Assembly: GCF_038404985.1 (NCBI RefSeq)
Contig: NZ_JBBKBA010000001.1
Span: forward strand, 2,632,001-2,696,000
Length of the DNA: 64,000 nucleotides
Source: Ferrovibrio sp. MS7
GTDB lineage: Bacteria > Pseudomonadota > Alphaproteobacteria > Ferrovibrionales > Ferrovibrionaceae
Direction: 5' to 3'
In this document: piece by piece, positions 56,059-64,000 of the stretch
How the letters are laid out: every line of letters begins with the position of its first letter
Position numbering within the stretch: the first letter of the stretch is position 1
Translations under genes and position numbers: made by a program
The notes under the pieces: model-generated
What the model was told of the DNA's origin: nothing
Database searches by the model: none
The model's input: only the letters and a program-made list of their open reading frames with translations

Positions 56059-56323
56059 TCCGCTTCTTTTTCCTCATCATCCTCTGCGCCATCGGCATCC
56101 GGACTGCTGGAGTCGACGCTCTGACCTGGTCTCGCGCGGCAATGCGGGAGATGGAAAGGGCCGCATTCGCTCATTGGGGTTCAATTCAATGGTTAAGACA
56201 ATCGCCGTAAATATATCCCTCGAGTAATGTATATATTCCGTAATCAAGTCCCGTATTTCATCGACTTTCGACGTATTCGCGGCATGGTGGCTGGCGCTGG
56301 GTGCGATGCGCTAGACTGCGGCA
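56059..56323. other. Intergenic region with a start-less hydrophobic frame
   Basis: One frame between 56058 and 56210 reads RFFFLIILCAIGIRTAG followed by about 35 residues, like a membrane or secreted protein start, but no start codon fits. It may be chance or an eroded gene. An AT-rich stretch (about 56190-56245) probably holds the promoter of the histidine-kinase gene. Confidence 0.35.
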
Positions 56324-57829
56324 ATGCAGCGCTTGAAACCCTATATCGCGACGACCTTGCTGATTGGTGTGGCGTCGCTGGCTTCATACAGCCTGACGCA
56401 ATACACACCGGCAGTGGCGCTGTCGTTGGTATTTGTGCCAGCGGTGCTGGTGGCCGGTATGCTCTGGGGCCTGATGCCGGCGATCTTCGCCCTTCTGCTG
56501 ACGCTTGGCTCCTCAGCCTTCTTCTTCTATGCACCGATTTTCAGCTTCGCGGTCGAGGACCCCACACAGGCGATTGACCTGATCATCTTCAGTGTCATCG
56601 CCGTGGTGGTGGGGGCGGTGGCCGACTGGGCGCGGCGCTCGGCGAAGGAAACGCGTGAGCGCGAATTCCGCATGGGCCAGCTTTATGAAGCCAGCCGGCG
56701 CTTTGCGGCGGTGGTGGATACCGATGAATTGCCAGGCGCAATCGTGCAGGAGCTGTACGCCATTCTGGGCAAGCCTTGTGCCCTGCTGCTGCCGCGCAAT
56801 GATGAGCTGGTGCAGGTGGCGGCGGCGGGGGGCATGCAGCCCGGTCCGGCCGATATTTCCAAGGCGAGATGGCTGTGGCAGGAAGCGCCTTCAGGACGCG
56901 ACAAGGCCCGTGCGGGCTTGAGTTCAGACTGGCTGCTGCGGGTCATCCGCCATGGCCAGCGCCCGGCCGGCATCCTGGCGGTGGGGGCCATGCGCTTTCC
57001 GGCGCCGAACGAAACCGCCTTCGTTGCGGCCCTGTTTGAACTGATCGCCAATGTGCTGGAACGCATGCGGCTGGCCGAACGCGTCGAGAGCATCCGCGTC
57101 GATCGCAAGGCCGATGCGCTGCGCGATGCCATCATCAATTCGATCTCGCATGATTTCCGCACACCGCTGGCTTCCATCCTCGGCTCGGCTACGACGCTGG
57201 AGAAATATATCGATCTCTGCACCGAGCAGGAGCGCACCGAACTGCTTGGCATGGTGCGCGACGGAGCGCAGCATCTTGACCGCATGATCGGCCGCATGTT
57301 CGATCTCACCCGTATTCGCGCCGGCCACCTCAAGCCCGAACGCGAGGCGGTGGATCTGGTGGAGGTGGTGGAAGTCGCCTTGCGCCAGACGCGCCAGGGG
57401 CTGAAGCAGCATCGCGTCGAATTGCGTCTCCCGGACGAGGTGCCGCTGGCCCGGGGCGATGCCGTGTTGCTGCAGCAGGCGCTGGTGAACATCCTGGAGA
57501 ATGCGGCGAAATACTCGCCTGCCGGATCGGTTGTCGAGGTCGGTGCGGTTTCAGCGCCGGAACAAGTGCGGCTCTATGTGCGCGATGCGGGCCGCGGCCT
57601 GACACCGGATCAGGCCGAACGGATATTCGACCAGTTCTACCGCGCGGCGGAAGGCAATGGCGAACCCGATGGCAGCGGCCTTGGCCTGACCATCGCCCGT
57701 GCCTTCATCGAGGTCTGTGGCGGCCATGTCACGGTGGCGAGCGCCGGGCCCGGCCAGGGCACATTGATAGAAGTGGCGCTGCCGCGCATGACGGCGGCAG
57801 TGTTGGAAAGGGATGGAGTGGTGGCATGA
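56324..57829 (+). CDS. KdpD-like sensor histidine kinase, shortened
   Basis: This 501-residue protein has the four-helix KdpD membrane region (DUF4118, about 8-105), a GAF-like domain (about 125-245), a HisKA motif ISHDFRTPLAS with the phospho-histidine, and an ATPase domain (NILENAAKYSP, RDAGRGLTPDQ, GSGLGLTIARAF). It lacks the 350-residue cytoplasmic N-terminal KdpD domain with the Walker motifs and USP fold. No kdpABC genes are near. It phosphorylates the partner regulator. Confidence 0.9.
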   Translation: MQRLKPYIATTLLIGVASLASYSLTQYTPAVALSLVFVPAVLVAGMLWGLMPAIFALLLTLGSSAFFFYAPIFSFAVEDPTQAIDLIIFSVIAVVVGAVADWARRSAKETREREFRMGQLYEASRRFAAVVDTDELPGAIVQELYAILGKPCALLLPRNDELVQVAAAGGMQPGPADISKARWLWQEAPSGRDKARAGLSSDWLLRVIRHGQRPAGILAVGAMRFPAPNETAFVAALFELIANVLERMRLAERVESIRVDRKADALRDAIINSISHDFRTPLASILGSATTLEKYIDLCTEQERTELLGMVRDGAQHLDRMIGRMFDLTRIRAGHLKPEREAVDLVEVVEVALRQTRQGLKQHRVELRLPDEVPLARGDAVLLQQALVNILENAAKYSPAGSVVEVGAVSAPEQVRLYVRDAGRGLTPDQAERIFDQFYRAAEGNGEPDGSGLGLTIARAFIEVCGGHVTVASAGPGQGTLIEVALPRMTAAVLERDGVVA

Positions 57830-58545
57830 GTCGGGCGCGCAGCATTCTGGTGATCGATGACGAGATGCAGATCCGGCGTTTCCTGCGCACCGGCCTTTCG
57901 GTGCAGGGTTACGACGTGATCGAGGCGGAATCCGGTGCCGAGGGCCTGAAGGCGATCACTACAATCAATCCTGACCTGGTGATCCTGGACCTGCAGCTTG
58001 GCGACATGGATGGCCTGGATGTGCTGCGCCGGATTCGCGATTGGTCGTGGCTGCCGATCCTGATCCTGTCGGTGCGCAGCCGTGAGAATGAGAAGGTACG
58101 GGCGCTGGAGCTTGGCGCCGATGATTACATCACCAAGCCGTTCGGCATGCCGGAACTGGTGGCGCGGGTACATGCCTTGCTGCGCCGCATGCCGGCTGTA
58201 GCCGGCCAGCCGATCTTTGCCGTCGGGCAGTTGAGCATCGACATGGTGCGTCGCCAGGTATTCCTCGAAGGCCGCGAGGTCAAGCTGTCGCCGAAGGAAT
58301 ATGCCTTGCTGCAATTCCTTGCCCGCCATGCCGGCAAGGTGGTGACACATGAGCAGTTGCTCACCGAGGTCTGGGGCCGCAGCCATGTCGAGGACGGACA
58401 TTACCTGCGCATCTTCATGCGCAAGCTGCGCCAGAAGATGGAGCGCGATCCGGCGCGGCCGCGCTACATCGTCACCGAACTGGGCGTCGGCTACCGTCTG
58501 CTGGCGCCGGATCAATTCGTTGCTGCGGAAGCCGAAGCGTCTTAA
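57826..58545 (+). CDS. KdpE-like OmpR-family response regulator
   Basis: This 239-residue protein has a receiver domain (about 1-118; DDE at IDDEMQIRRF, phosphoacceptor in LVILDLQLGD, lysine in ITKPFG) and a winged-helix DNA-binding domain (LSPKEYALLQFLARHAGKVV, VTELGVGYRLL). It overlaps the kinase by 4 bases. The pair resembles KdpDE, but the absence of potassium-transport genes leaves its regulon open. Confidence 0.93.
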   Translation: MSRARSILVIDDEMQIRRFLRTGLSVQGYDVIEAESGAEGLKAITTINPDLVILDLQLGDMDGLDVLRRIRDWSWLPILILSVRSRENEKVRALELGADDYITKPFGMPELVARVHALLRRMPAVAGQPIFAVGQLSIDMVRRQVFLEGREVKLSPKEYALLQFLARHAGKVVTHEQLLTEVWGRSHVEDGHYLRIFMRKLRQKMERDPARPRYIVTELGVGYRLLAPDQFVAAEAEAS

Positions 58546-59828
58546 GTCGGATCAAGCCGCAGTTGCAGAACGTCAATGCATTTGGCGCGGAAGCCGCCTT
58601 CGCAGGAGCCGAGATAGTAGAGCCACATGCGGCGAAAGCGCTCGTCGAAACCAAGGGCGCGCAATTGCGGCCAGGCAACCTGGAATCGCTCCGTCCATTC
58701 GCGGAGCGTGCGGGCATAATCAAGTGCGAAGCCATCGCTTTGCGCGATGCGTAAGCCTGCCAGGGCAGCCTGCTGATCCAGCACCATTGGGGCCGGCAAC
58801 ATGCCGCCAGGAAAGATAAACGCCTGGATGAAATCCATGGTGCCGCGATAGGCTTCGAAATACTCATCCTGGATCACGATGGCCTGCAGACCGGCGCGCC
58901 CCTCAGGTTTTAACCGGCCACGTAGGGTCGAGAAGTAGGTTGGCCAGAATTTCTCCCCAACTGCTTCGATCATTTCAATCGACGCAACGGCATCGTATTT
59001 CCCGATGGTATCGCGATAATCGCGCAGCTCGATTTTCACCTTGTCGGCCAAGCCGGCCTCGAAGACACGCCGGCTTGCAAAATCATGCTGTTCGCGGCTG
59101 ATCGTGATGCCATGAATTTGAGCACCAAATTCTTTCGCGGCCACTTCGGCGAAACCACCCCAGCCACAGCCGATTTCCAGAACGGTTTCACCCGGCTTGA
59201 GGCGGAGTACATCGCCAGCCAGACGGCGATACTTGACCTGCTGCGCCTGTTCGAGAGCCTGCCCTTCATGCTCATAGATCGCCGAGGAGTAGGTCATCGA
59301 GGGGTCAAGCCATTGGCTATAGAACTCGTTGCCGAGGTCGTAGTGATAGGCAATGTTGCGCCGGCTGCCGCGCTTGGTGTTGTTGTTGAATGCGAATGCC
59401 AGGCGTCGCAACAGGCGCAGCCACGGCTTGCCCATCAGCGTGTTGTCCAGTTCGGTATTGATGCAGGCCCAGTGCGCCAGCGCACCGATATCATCGCAAT
59501 CAAAATCGCCATCCATGAAGGATTGGCCGACACCCAGGTTGCCGCCAAACAGCATGCGCTTGGGAAAGCGGTTGTTGCGCAGGGTAATTTCGGTGTTGGG
59601 GCCGGGCAATTTGCCGCGGGCGAGCACGCGCCTGCCATCAGGCAGGCCGATGGTGATGGAGCCGCGCGAGGTATGCGGTGCCAGCGAAAGCATCAGTCGC
59701 GTCCATCGTTCCACATTGGGCAGCCGCAGCGCATCCTGCGGCGAATGCAGTTCTACCGGTGCGGCCGATGGGGTGTCGCGGCGGCCGGCTGGGAAGGCGT
59801 CGGCTGAAGCGGCGGCATAGTCGCTCAT
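58542..59828 (-). CDS. CFA-synthase-like lipid methyltransferase
   Basis: This 428-residue protein has the SAM-binding motif VLEIGCGWGGFAE and the CFA-synthase N-terminal fold and YHYDLGNEFYSQWLDPSMTY. It methylates or cyclopropanates unsaturated phospholipid chains in the membrane. In ChrR/RpoE regulons such enzymes serve singlet-oxygen defence; one branch (UfaM) makes methylated furan fatty acids. It is the last gene of the phr operon. Which branch it belongs to cannot be told here. Confidence 0.9.
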   Translation of the reverse strand: MSDYAAASADAFPAGRRDTPSAAPVELHSPQDALRLPNVERWTRLMLSLAPHTSRGSITIGLPDGRRVLARGKLPGPNTEITLRNNRFPKRMLFGGNLGVGQSFMDGDFDCDDIGALAHWACINTELDNTLMGKPWLRLLRRLAFAFNNNTKRGSRRNIAYHYDLGNEFYSQWLDPSMTYSSAIYEHEGQALEQAQQVKYRRLAGDVLRLKPGETVLEIGCGWGGFAEVAAKEFGAQIHGITISREQHDFASRRVFEAGLADKVKIELRDYRDTIGKYDAVASIEMIEAVGEKFWPTYFSTLRGRLKPEGRAGLQAIVIQDEYFEAYRGTMDFIQAFIFPGGMLPAPMVLDQQAALAGLRIAQSDGFALDYARTLREWTERFQVAWPQLRALGFDERFRRMWLYYLGSCEGGFRAKCIDVLQLRLDPT

Positions 59829-59831
59829 ACG

Positions 59832-60641
59832 CTAATCTCCGGGTGCAAGCTTTACAGATGAGGGAGTGTGGCTCACGGCGCTGACCGGTGCTTCCGGTCG
59901 GCGGAAGAAGGCGGCCCCCTTGCGCCATAGGTGCAGGGCTTCCCAGTGGATTGCGCCGATAACCTTCAGGGTCATCAGCGGGTGGCGCAGCCAGGCCTTG
60001 ATTAGCGCGCGGTCGCTGAACGCTTCGCGGCGTCCGGTCTGCGTGGCGATCAGCCGCAGCCCTTCGGGGCCGGTATGGCGAATCTGGATGGCGATATGGT
60101 CAGCTGGTGGCCGGATGCAGAACTCGTAATCGCCCGACAGCGGCAAGAATGGCGAGACATGGAACTGTTTCGTCGCGCCATGGCGCAGCAGCTTTTCACC
60201 GCTATCAGTTATTTCGATCAGATAGCCATGCTGATCGCCAAAGGTATTTTTCACTTCATAGAGTATGGCGCGCAGCCGATCATGCTGATCATGGCAAAAA
60301 TAGATGCTGAGCGGATTGAACGCATAGCCGAGCAGGCGCGGAAAGCAGAACAGGCGTATGCTCGCAGACGCCGCTTCCAGGCCGTTCTGCCGCAATATCG
60401 TCTCCACCCAGGGGCGTAGAGGCGAGCCGTCGCGCGGGCCATGATCCTTGTCGTGAAACGAGAACAGGCCAAACCTGTTATGGCGGAAGAACGCCGAATG
60501 TCGGGCTATGTCCGGCAGCGCATCAAGGTCAAGCAACAGGGAGAAAACACGATAATTAAACTTATGCCGGAACGGAATGAGCCGCTCATGCATGATGCGG
60601 CACCAGTATAGGCTGGCATGTTCAAGCGGCGCGGCCTTCAT
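59832..60641 (-). CDS. DUF1365 family protein
   Basis: This protein of about 269 residues has the DUF1365 pattern: LYWCRIMHERLIPFRHKFNY, FGLFSFHDKDHGPRDGSPLR, FCFPRLLGYAFNPLSIYFCH. The ATG at 60641 overlaps the FAD-protein stop (ATGA), which rejects the longer upstream frame. The family almost always occurs between the FAD and CFA genes in these operons, so it probably takes part in the lipid reaction, but the chemistry is not known. Confidence 0.92.
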   Translation of the reverse strand: MKAAPLEHASLYWCRIMHERLIPFRHKFNYRVFSLLLDLDALPDIARHSAFFRHNRFGLFSFHDKDHGPRDGSPLRPWVETILRQNGLEAASASIRLFCFPRLLGYAFNPLSIYFCHDQHDRLRAILYEVKNTFGDQHGYLIEITDSGEKLLRHGATKQFHVSPFLPLSGDYEFCIRPPADHIAIQIRHTGPEGLRLIATQTGRREAFSDRALIKAWLRHPLMTLKVIGAIHWEALHLWRKGAAFFRRPEAPVSAVSHTPSSVKLAPGD

Positions 60642-61948
60642 GCGGCCTCCAGGTGACGTGATGTCAACGTCGCTGCGAAGGGCAATGTGGCGCCCAGAGC
60701 GGTGGCGACGCGCAGGCCGGCAGTAAGGCCATCCTCGTGGAAGCCATAGCCAGCCCAGGCGCCGGCAAACCATAAGCGGTTGCGGCCCTGGATCTCATCC
60801 AACTGGCCTTGGGCGGCAATCGCAGCGCGATCGAATAATGGATGCTCATAGTCAAAGCGCGCGAATACCTTGGCGGGATCCGGCTCCTCAATGGGGTTGA
60901 GCGTCACGAACAGGGGATACCGGTTATCGATACTCTGCAGCAGGTTCATCCAGTAGGTGAGGGCGACGCGGCGCTCCAGGTCGCGACGCGGCTCCGAAAG
61001 ATAGTTCCAGCTTGCCCAGGCGCGGCGGCGCAGCGGCATCTGGTTGAGATCCCTGTGCAGGATGGCGCGGTTTGGTTGGAAGCGGAAACAGCCAAGGATG
61101 GCGCGTTCCTGTTCGCTTGCCGCATTGCCAAGTATGCGCAAGGCCTGGTCGCCATGACAGGCCAGTAACACTTGATCGAATGGCCCGACCGGCCCCGCAT
61201 CAGTGTGCAGGATCACGCCATCGGGCATGCGCCTGAGCCCCCGTATCGGGGTGGAAAGCTTCAGGTCGAAGCGGCTATCAGCAATCAGGCGGCGCACATA
61301 TTCACGGCTGCCGCCTTGTACGGTGGACCATTGCGGGCGGTCGTTGATGCTGAGCAGGCCGTGATTGCGGAAGAAGCGCGCGAAAGTGACGGCGGGAAAA
61401 TCCAGCATATCCCGCATGGGAGCTGACCAGATCGCTGCCCCCATGGGCAGCAGGTAATCCAGCATGAAGCTTTCGCTGTAGCCCTCGCGCTCGAGATAGG
61501 CGCCGAGCGTCAGAGCTGCCATGCGGCCGGTTTCAAGGTCCGTCACGGCGCGGCGATTGAAACGCAGGATATCGCGCCACATGCGATGAAAGCGGAAGGA
61601 CAGCAGGTTGCGCTTTTGCGCGAAAAGGCTGCCGAGTGTGTTGCCGTTCCACTCAAGCTGGCCGCGCTGGCTGCCGGTACCAACCGAGACCGAGAAGGAC
61701 ATGTCGCTTTTCAGCGCTGGCACTTTCAGATGCGCGAACAGTTTCTCGATATTCGGGTAGTTCCAATTGTTGAAAACAATGAACCCGGTATCCACCGCAA
61801 TGCGCTTGCCGTCGTAATCGACTTCCGCCGTATTGCTGTGGCCACCAGGATAGCCATTGGCTTCAAACACCGTGACATCATGCTGCCGCGACAATGCCCA
61901 GGCAGCACCCAGGCCGGCAATGCCGGCGCCAATCACACCGATCTTCAT
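60638..61948 (-). CDS. FAD-dependent amine-oxidase-like protein
   Basis: This 436-residue flavoprotein has the N-terminal Rossmann motif GAGIAGLGAAWALS with FEAN and GGHSNT, and the C-terminal FAD-binding FAGAWAGYGFHEDGL. It belongs to the amine-oxidase superfamily. In Rhodobacter a protein of this class (UfaD) acts as a desaturase of methylated lipids within the furan fatty-acid pathway. It overlaps the photolyase and DUF1365 genes, so the four are one transcript. Confidence 0.88.
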   Translation of the reverse strand: MKIGVIGAGIAGLGAAWALSRQHDVTVFEANGYPGGHSNTAEVDYDGKRIAVDTGFIVFNNWNYPNIEKLFAHLKVPALKSDMSFSVSVGTGSQRGQLEWNGNTLGSLFAQKRNLLSFRFHRMWRDILRFNRRAVTDLETGRMAALTLGAYLEREGYSESFMLDYLLPMGAAIWSAPMRDMLDFPAVTFARFFRNHGLLSINDRPQWSTVQGGSREYVRRLIADSRFDLKLSTPIRGLRRMPDGVILHTDAGPVGPFDQVLLACHGDQALRILGNAASEQERAILGCFRFQPNRAILHRDLNQMPLRRRAWASWNYLSEPRRDLERRVALTYWMNLLQSIDNRYPLFVTLNPIEEPDPAKVFARFDYEHPLFDRAAIAAQGQLDEIQGRNRLWFAGAWAGYGFHEDGLTAGLRVATALGATLPFAATLTSRHLEAA

Positions 61949-63468
61949 GCAGCACCCCGGCTTCTGCGTGCTCGCGGCATCGTTGCCTCGGCTTCCGCGC
62001 CTGCCTGCCCGCGCAAGGCAGAGAATGCGGCAAGGGCCAGTGCGCGCGCCTTATCATGCTCCACCATGGGCATCGGGTAGGTTGCGCCCAGCGTTACGCC
62101 GGCTTCGCGCAGCACCAGGGCGGGGGCTTCCCACGGTTTGTGAATGAAGCGAGCCGGCAGGGCCTGCAATTCCGGCACCCAGCGACGCACATAATCCCCT
62201 TCGGGATCGAAGCGTTCACCCTGCAATATCGGATTGAAGATGCGGAAATACGGCGCGGCATCGGCGCCCGAGCCTGCCACCCATTGCCAGCTCGAGGCAT
62301 TGTTGGCGAGGTCGGCATCCACCAGCGTGTCCCAGAACCAGGCCTCGCCTTGATGCCAATGCTGGCGCAGATGCTTCACCAGGAATGACGCAACCACCAT
62401 GCGCACCCGGTTGTGCATCCAGCCTGTGTGCCACAATTCGCGCATCCCGGCATCGACGATCGGATAACCGGTTTGGCCCCGCTGCCAGCGTTTCAGTGCG
62501 GCTTCATCATGATCCCAGGGGAAGTCATCGAAATCGGCACGGAAATTCTGCTGCGGCAATGCCGGGAAATGATAGAGCAGGTGATGCGAGAATTCGCGCC
62601 AGCCCAATTCTGATAGATATTTCTCGCCATGCTTGGCGATTGAGGCCTTGCCGGACTGCATGGCCAGCTGCACGGCATGCCAGACCTGACGCGGGCCGAT
62701 CTCGCCGAAATGCAGGTGCGGTGACAATCGAGAGGTGCCTGTCATATCCGGGCGGTCGCGCTGCTCGGCATAGCCATTGAGGGCATGGCCGAGGAATGTG
62801 GTGAGCAGCGTTTCCGCTCCCAGGCTGCCCGGCACCCAATTATCGCGCATGCCGCCAGCCCAATCGGGTTTGCTCGGCAGCAAGCCCCAGGTCTCCAACT
62901 TATCGCTGGCAATGCCGGAAACGCCGGTCATCTGCTTTGGTACGGGCAATGGTGTTGGGGGATCGCCCAGGGCGCGGCAGGCACGCCAGAAGGGTGAGTA
63001 AACCTTGAACCAAGAACCACCCTGGGTCTGTACGGTCCAAGGCTCATAGAGCAGCGCGGCATTATGGCTTGCGACATCAACGCCGATTGCCTTCAGAGCC
63101 GCCTTGATTGCCGTGTCGCGCGCAATTGCCGCCGGTTCGTAGCACCGGTTCCAATGCACGGCCTCGGCGCCAATTTCCTCAACGATAGCTGGCAGGATAG
63201 TCTCTGCCCGGCCACGCCGCAGGGTCAGGCCGAAGCCGTATTGCCGGCGCAACTCTGCATCCAGGGCGTTGAGAGAATGGTGCAGCCACCAGCGGCTGGC
63301 GCCGCCCATGCTCCAGGGCAGGGTATCGTCGAGCACATAGAGCGCCACCACCGGACGGCCGCTGGCCGCCGCCGCACAGAGCGCGGGGTTGTCCGCGAGG
63401 CGCAAATCCTGGCGGAACCATACCAGGGCGCCGCCGCCGGGGGGGGCCACCTGTTTCGACTGTTTCAC
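61945..63468 (-). CDS. phr: DNA photolyase (class I CPD type)
   Basis: This 507-residue protein has the antenna-binding N-terminal domain (VWFRQDLRLADNPAL) and FAD domain (SRLSPHLHFGEIGPRQVWH, WREFSHHLLYHFP, GYPIVDAGMRELWHTGWMHN, NNASSWQWVAGSGAD). It repairs UV pyrimidine dimers with blue light. Photolyase is a known RpoE target in Rhodobacter. It is the first gene of the operon, 35 bases from the TGATCC promoter. Confidence 0.94.
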   Translation of the reverse strand: MKQSKQVAPPGGGALVWFRQDLRLADNPALCAAAASGRPVVALYVLDDTLPWSMGGASRWWLHHSLNALDAELRRQYGFGLTLRRGRAETILPAIVEEIGAEAVHWNRCYEPAAIARDTAIKAALKAIGVDVASHNAALLYEPWTVQTQGGSWFKVYSPFWRACRALGDPPTPLPVPKQMTGVSGIASDKLETWGLLPSKPDWAGGMRDNWVPGSLGAETLLTTFLGHALNGYAEQRDRPDMTGTSRLSPHLHFGEIGPRQVWHAVQLAMQSGKASIAKHGEKYLSELGWREFSHHLLYHFPALPQQNFRADFDDFPWDHDEAALKRWQRGQTGYPIVDAGMRELWHTGWMHNRVRMVVASFLVKHLRQHWHQGEAWFWDTLVDADLANNASSWQWVAGSGADAAPYFRIFNPILQGERFDPEGDYVRRWVPELQALPARFIHKPWEAPALVLREAGVTLGATYPMPMVEHDKARALALAAFSALRGQAGAEAEATMPRARRSRGAA

Positions 63469-63502
63469 CTAAAGCCTCGACCTGTCTCGACTTTCATTGC
63501 CA

Positions 63503-63532
63503 AGGATACGCCGTTTCGGCGCCACCGGATCA
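63503..63532 (-). promoter_or_regulatory. ECF-sigma (RpoE/ChrR-type) promoter of the phr operon
   Basis: On the minus strand TGATCC (63527-63532) is followed by 18 bases and TATCCT (63503-63508), giving the same -35 and spacing as ahead of chrR, with GTA at the same register. It lies 35-64 bases upstream of the phr ATG. The repetition supports co-regulation with the chrR operon. Confidence 0.65.
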
Positions 63533-63569
63533 GTCCGGCGCTTGACTATTTAGTGAGTCCAGGGAGGGA

Positions 63570-64000
63570 TCAGTCCTGCTCGTTCATGCGCAGGGCGAGG
63601 GAGGCCGCTTGGGTGCGGTTGAACACCTGCAGCTTGGCGAATATCTGGCGCAGATGCGCCTTCACGGTTACTTCCTGCACGCCGAGCCGCAGGCCGATGG
63701 CCTTGTTCGAGTCGCCGTGGCTGAGCCATTTCAGCACTTCGCGCTCGCGCTCGGTGAGGCTGAGCAGGCGCGGATCCGGTGTCGGGCTGGGTGCTTCAGG
63801 CATATCGCCGCCCTGGGCCTCGCCGCGCAGCAGCCGCAGCAATTCGCGGTCATCGGCACCGGAACGGGCCCGTTCGATCAGTTCATCGAGCTTTGCCGCC
63901 GCCTCAAAGGTCGGCAGCAATTCCTCATAGAGGCGCAACGCCTTCACCACGGTAAGCAGCATGCTTTGCTGCGTCAGCTCGGTCTTTTCCTTGTAATCGT
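63570..64000 (-). CDS. LuxR-type DNA-binding regulator, 5' end outside the window
   Basis: The reading frame stays open to the right edge, so the true start is beyond 64000; an internal ATG at 63962 is not necessarily the start. The visible part has a helical region (LLTVVKALRLYEELLPTFEA, KLDELIERARSG) and a C-terminal LuxR/NarL helix-turn-helix (LTEREREVLKWLSHGDSNKA, LGVQEVTVKAHLRQIFAKL). It may be the C-terminal half of a response regulator or other regulator. It is upstream of, and on the same strand as, the phr operon, but a separate ECF promoter intervenes. Confidence 0.85.
   Translation of the reverse strand, partial: DYKEKTELTQQSMLLTVVKALRLYEELLPTFEAAAKLDELIERARSGADDRELLRLLRGEAQGGDMPEAPSPTPDPRLLSLTEREREVLKWLSHGDSNKAIGLRLGVQEVTVKAHLRQIFAKLQVFNRTQAASLALRMNEQD

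Noticed and set aside
56058-56210. Hydrophobic frame (RFFFLIILCAIGIRTAG...) after the SnoaL gene as a small membrane protein
   Set aside because: No ATG, GTG or TTG start fits in that frame close to the hydrophobic segment, and the length is only about 50 residues; kept as a note, not a gene.

Overview
The window is about 63% GC, has no insertion sequences, CRISPR arrays or rRNA, and looks like ordinary chromosome of a free-living alphaproteobacterium. Supporting this are the ChrR/photolyase/CFA-synthase island, AapJQMP-type and tripartite tricarboxylate transporters, the mltB-rlpA-dac-tmk-holB order, long ATGA-coupled operons and a perfect TTAA-N7-TTAA CtrA-type box. The style fits Rhodospirillales-like lineages, but the genus cannot be fixed from this sequence alone.

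Layout. 1-262: the 5' end of a cold-shock gene with its promoter. 559-3462: a membrane c-di-GMP phosphodiesterase. 3459-9090: a PotABCD-like importer with a PuuE-type deacetylase, divergent from a GntR/FCD regulator; three TGTGCACA palindromes lie between them. 9408-13103: a small lipoprotein, tRNA-Ser(UGA), a diguanylate cyclase, an atypical metallo-beta-lactamase-fold protein and a single-domain response regulator. 13144-21448: envelope and replication genes (SPOR protein, YdcF, MltB, RlpA, D,D-carboxypeptidase, tmk, holB). 21456-25397: a Crp/Fnr regulator and a TctCBA transporter.

25366-36355 is a divergent catabolic locus. The leftward operon encodes TetR, enoyl-CoA hydratase, acyl-CoA ligase, two MaoC-type hydratases, an alpha/beta hydrolase and a ferric-reductase-like membrane protein. 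The rightward operon encodes a complete Liv-type ABC importer plus a second hydrolase. A shared operator-like sequence occurs at both promoters, so one TetR probably controls uptake and CoA-dependent breakdown of an unidentified carboxylic acid. 36409-41707 holds a His-rich Fur/Zur regulator and assorted metabolic genes. 41783-47324 is a polar amino-acid ABC importer with two tandem binding-protein paralogues. 47437-53392 holds membrane and secreted proteins, GNAT, 3-mercaptopyruvate sulfurtransferase, AlaX, cysteine synthase, NUDIX and GGCT genes.

53440-63532 is the most striking block. A ChrR-type zinc anti-sigma factor heads a four-gene operon, and an opposing operon encodes photolyase, FAD amine-oxidase-like protein, DUF1365 protein and CFA-synthase-like methyltransferase. 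Both operons are preceded by TGATCC-N18 promoters of the kind used by RpoE/ChrR singlet-oxygen sigma factors. No sigma-factor gene lies beside chrR. A shortened KdpD/KdpE-like pair sits between the two operons. The window ends inside a LuxR-type regulator.
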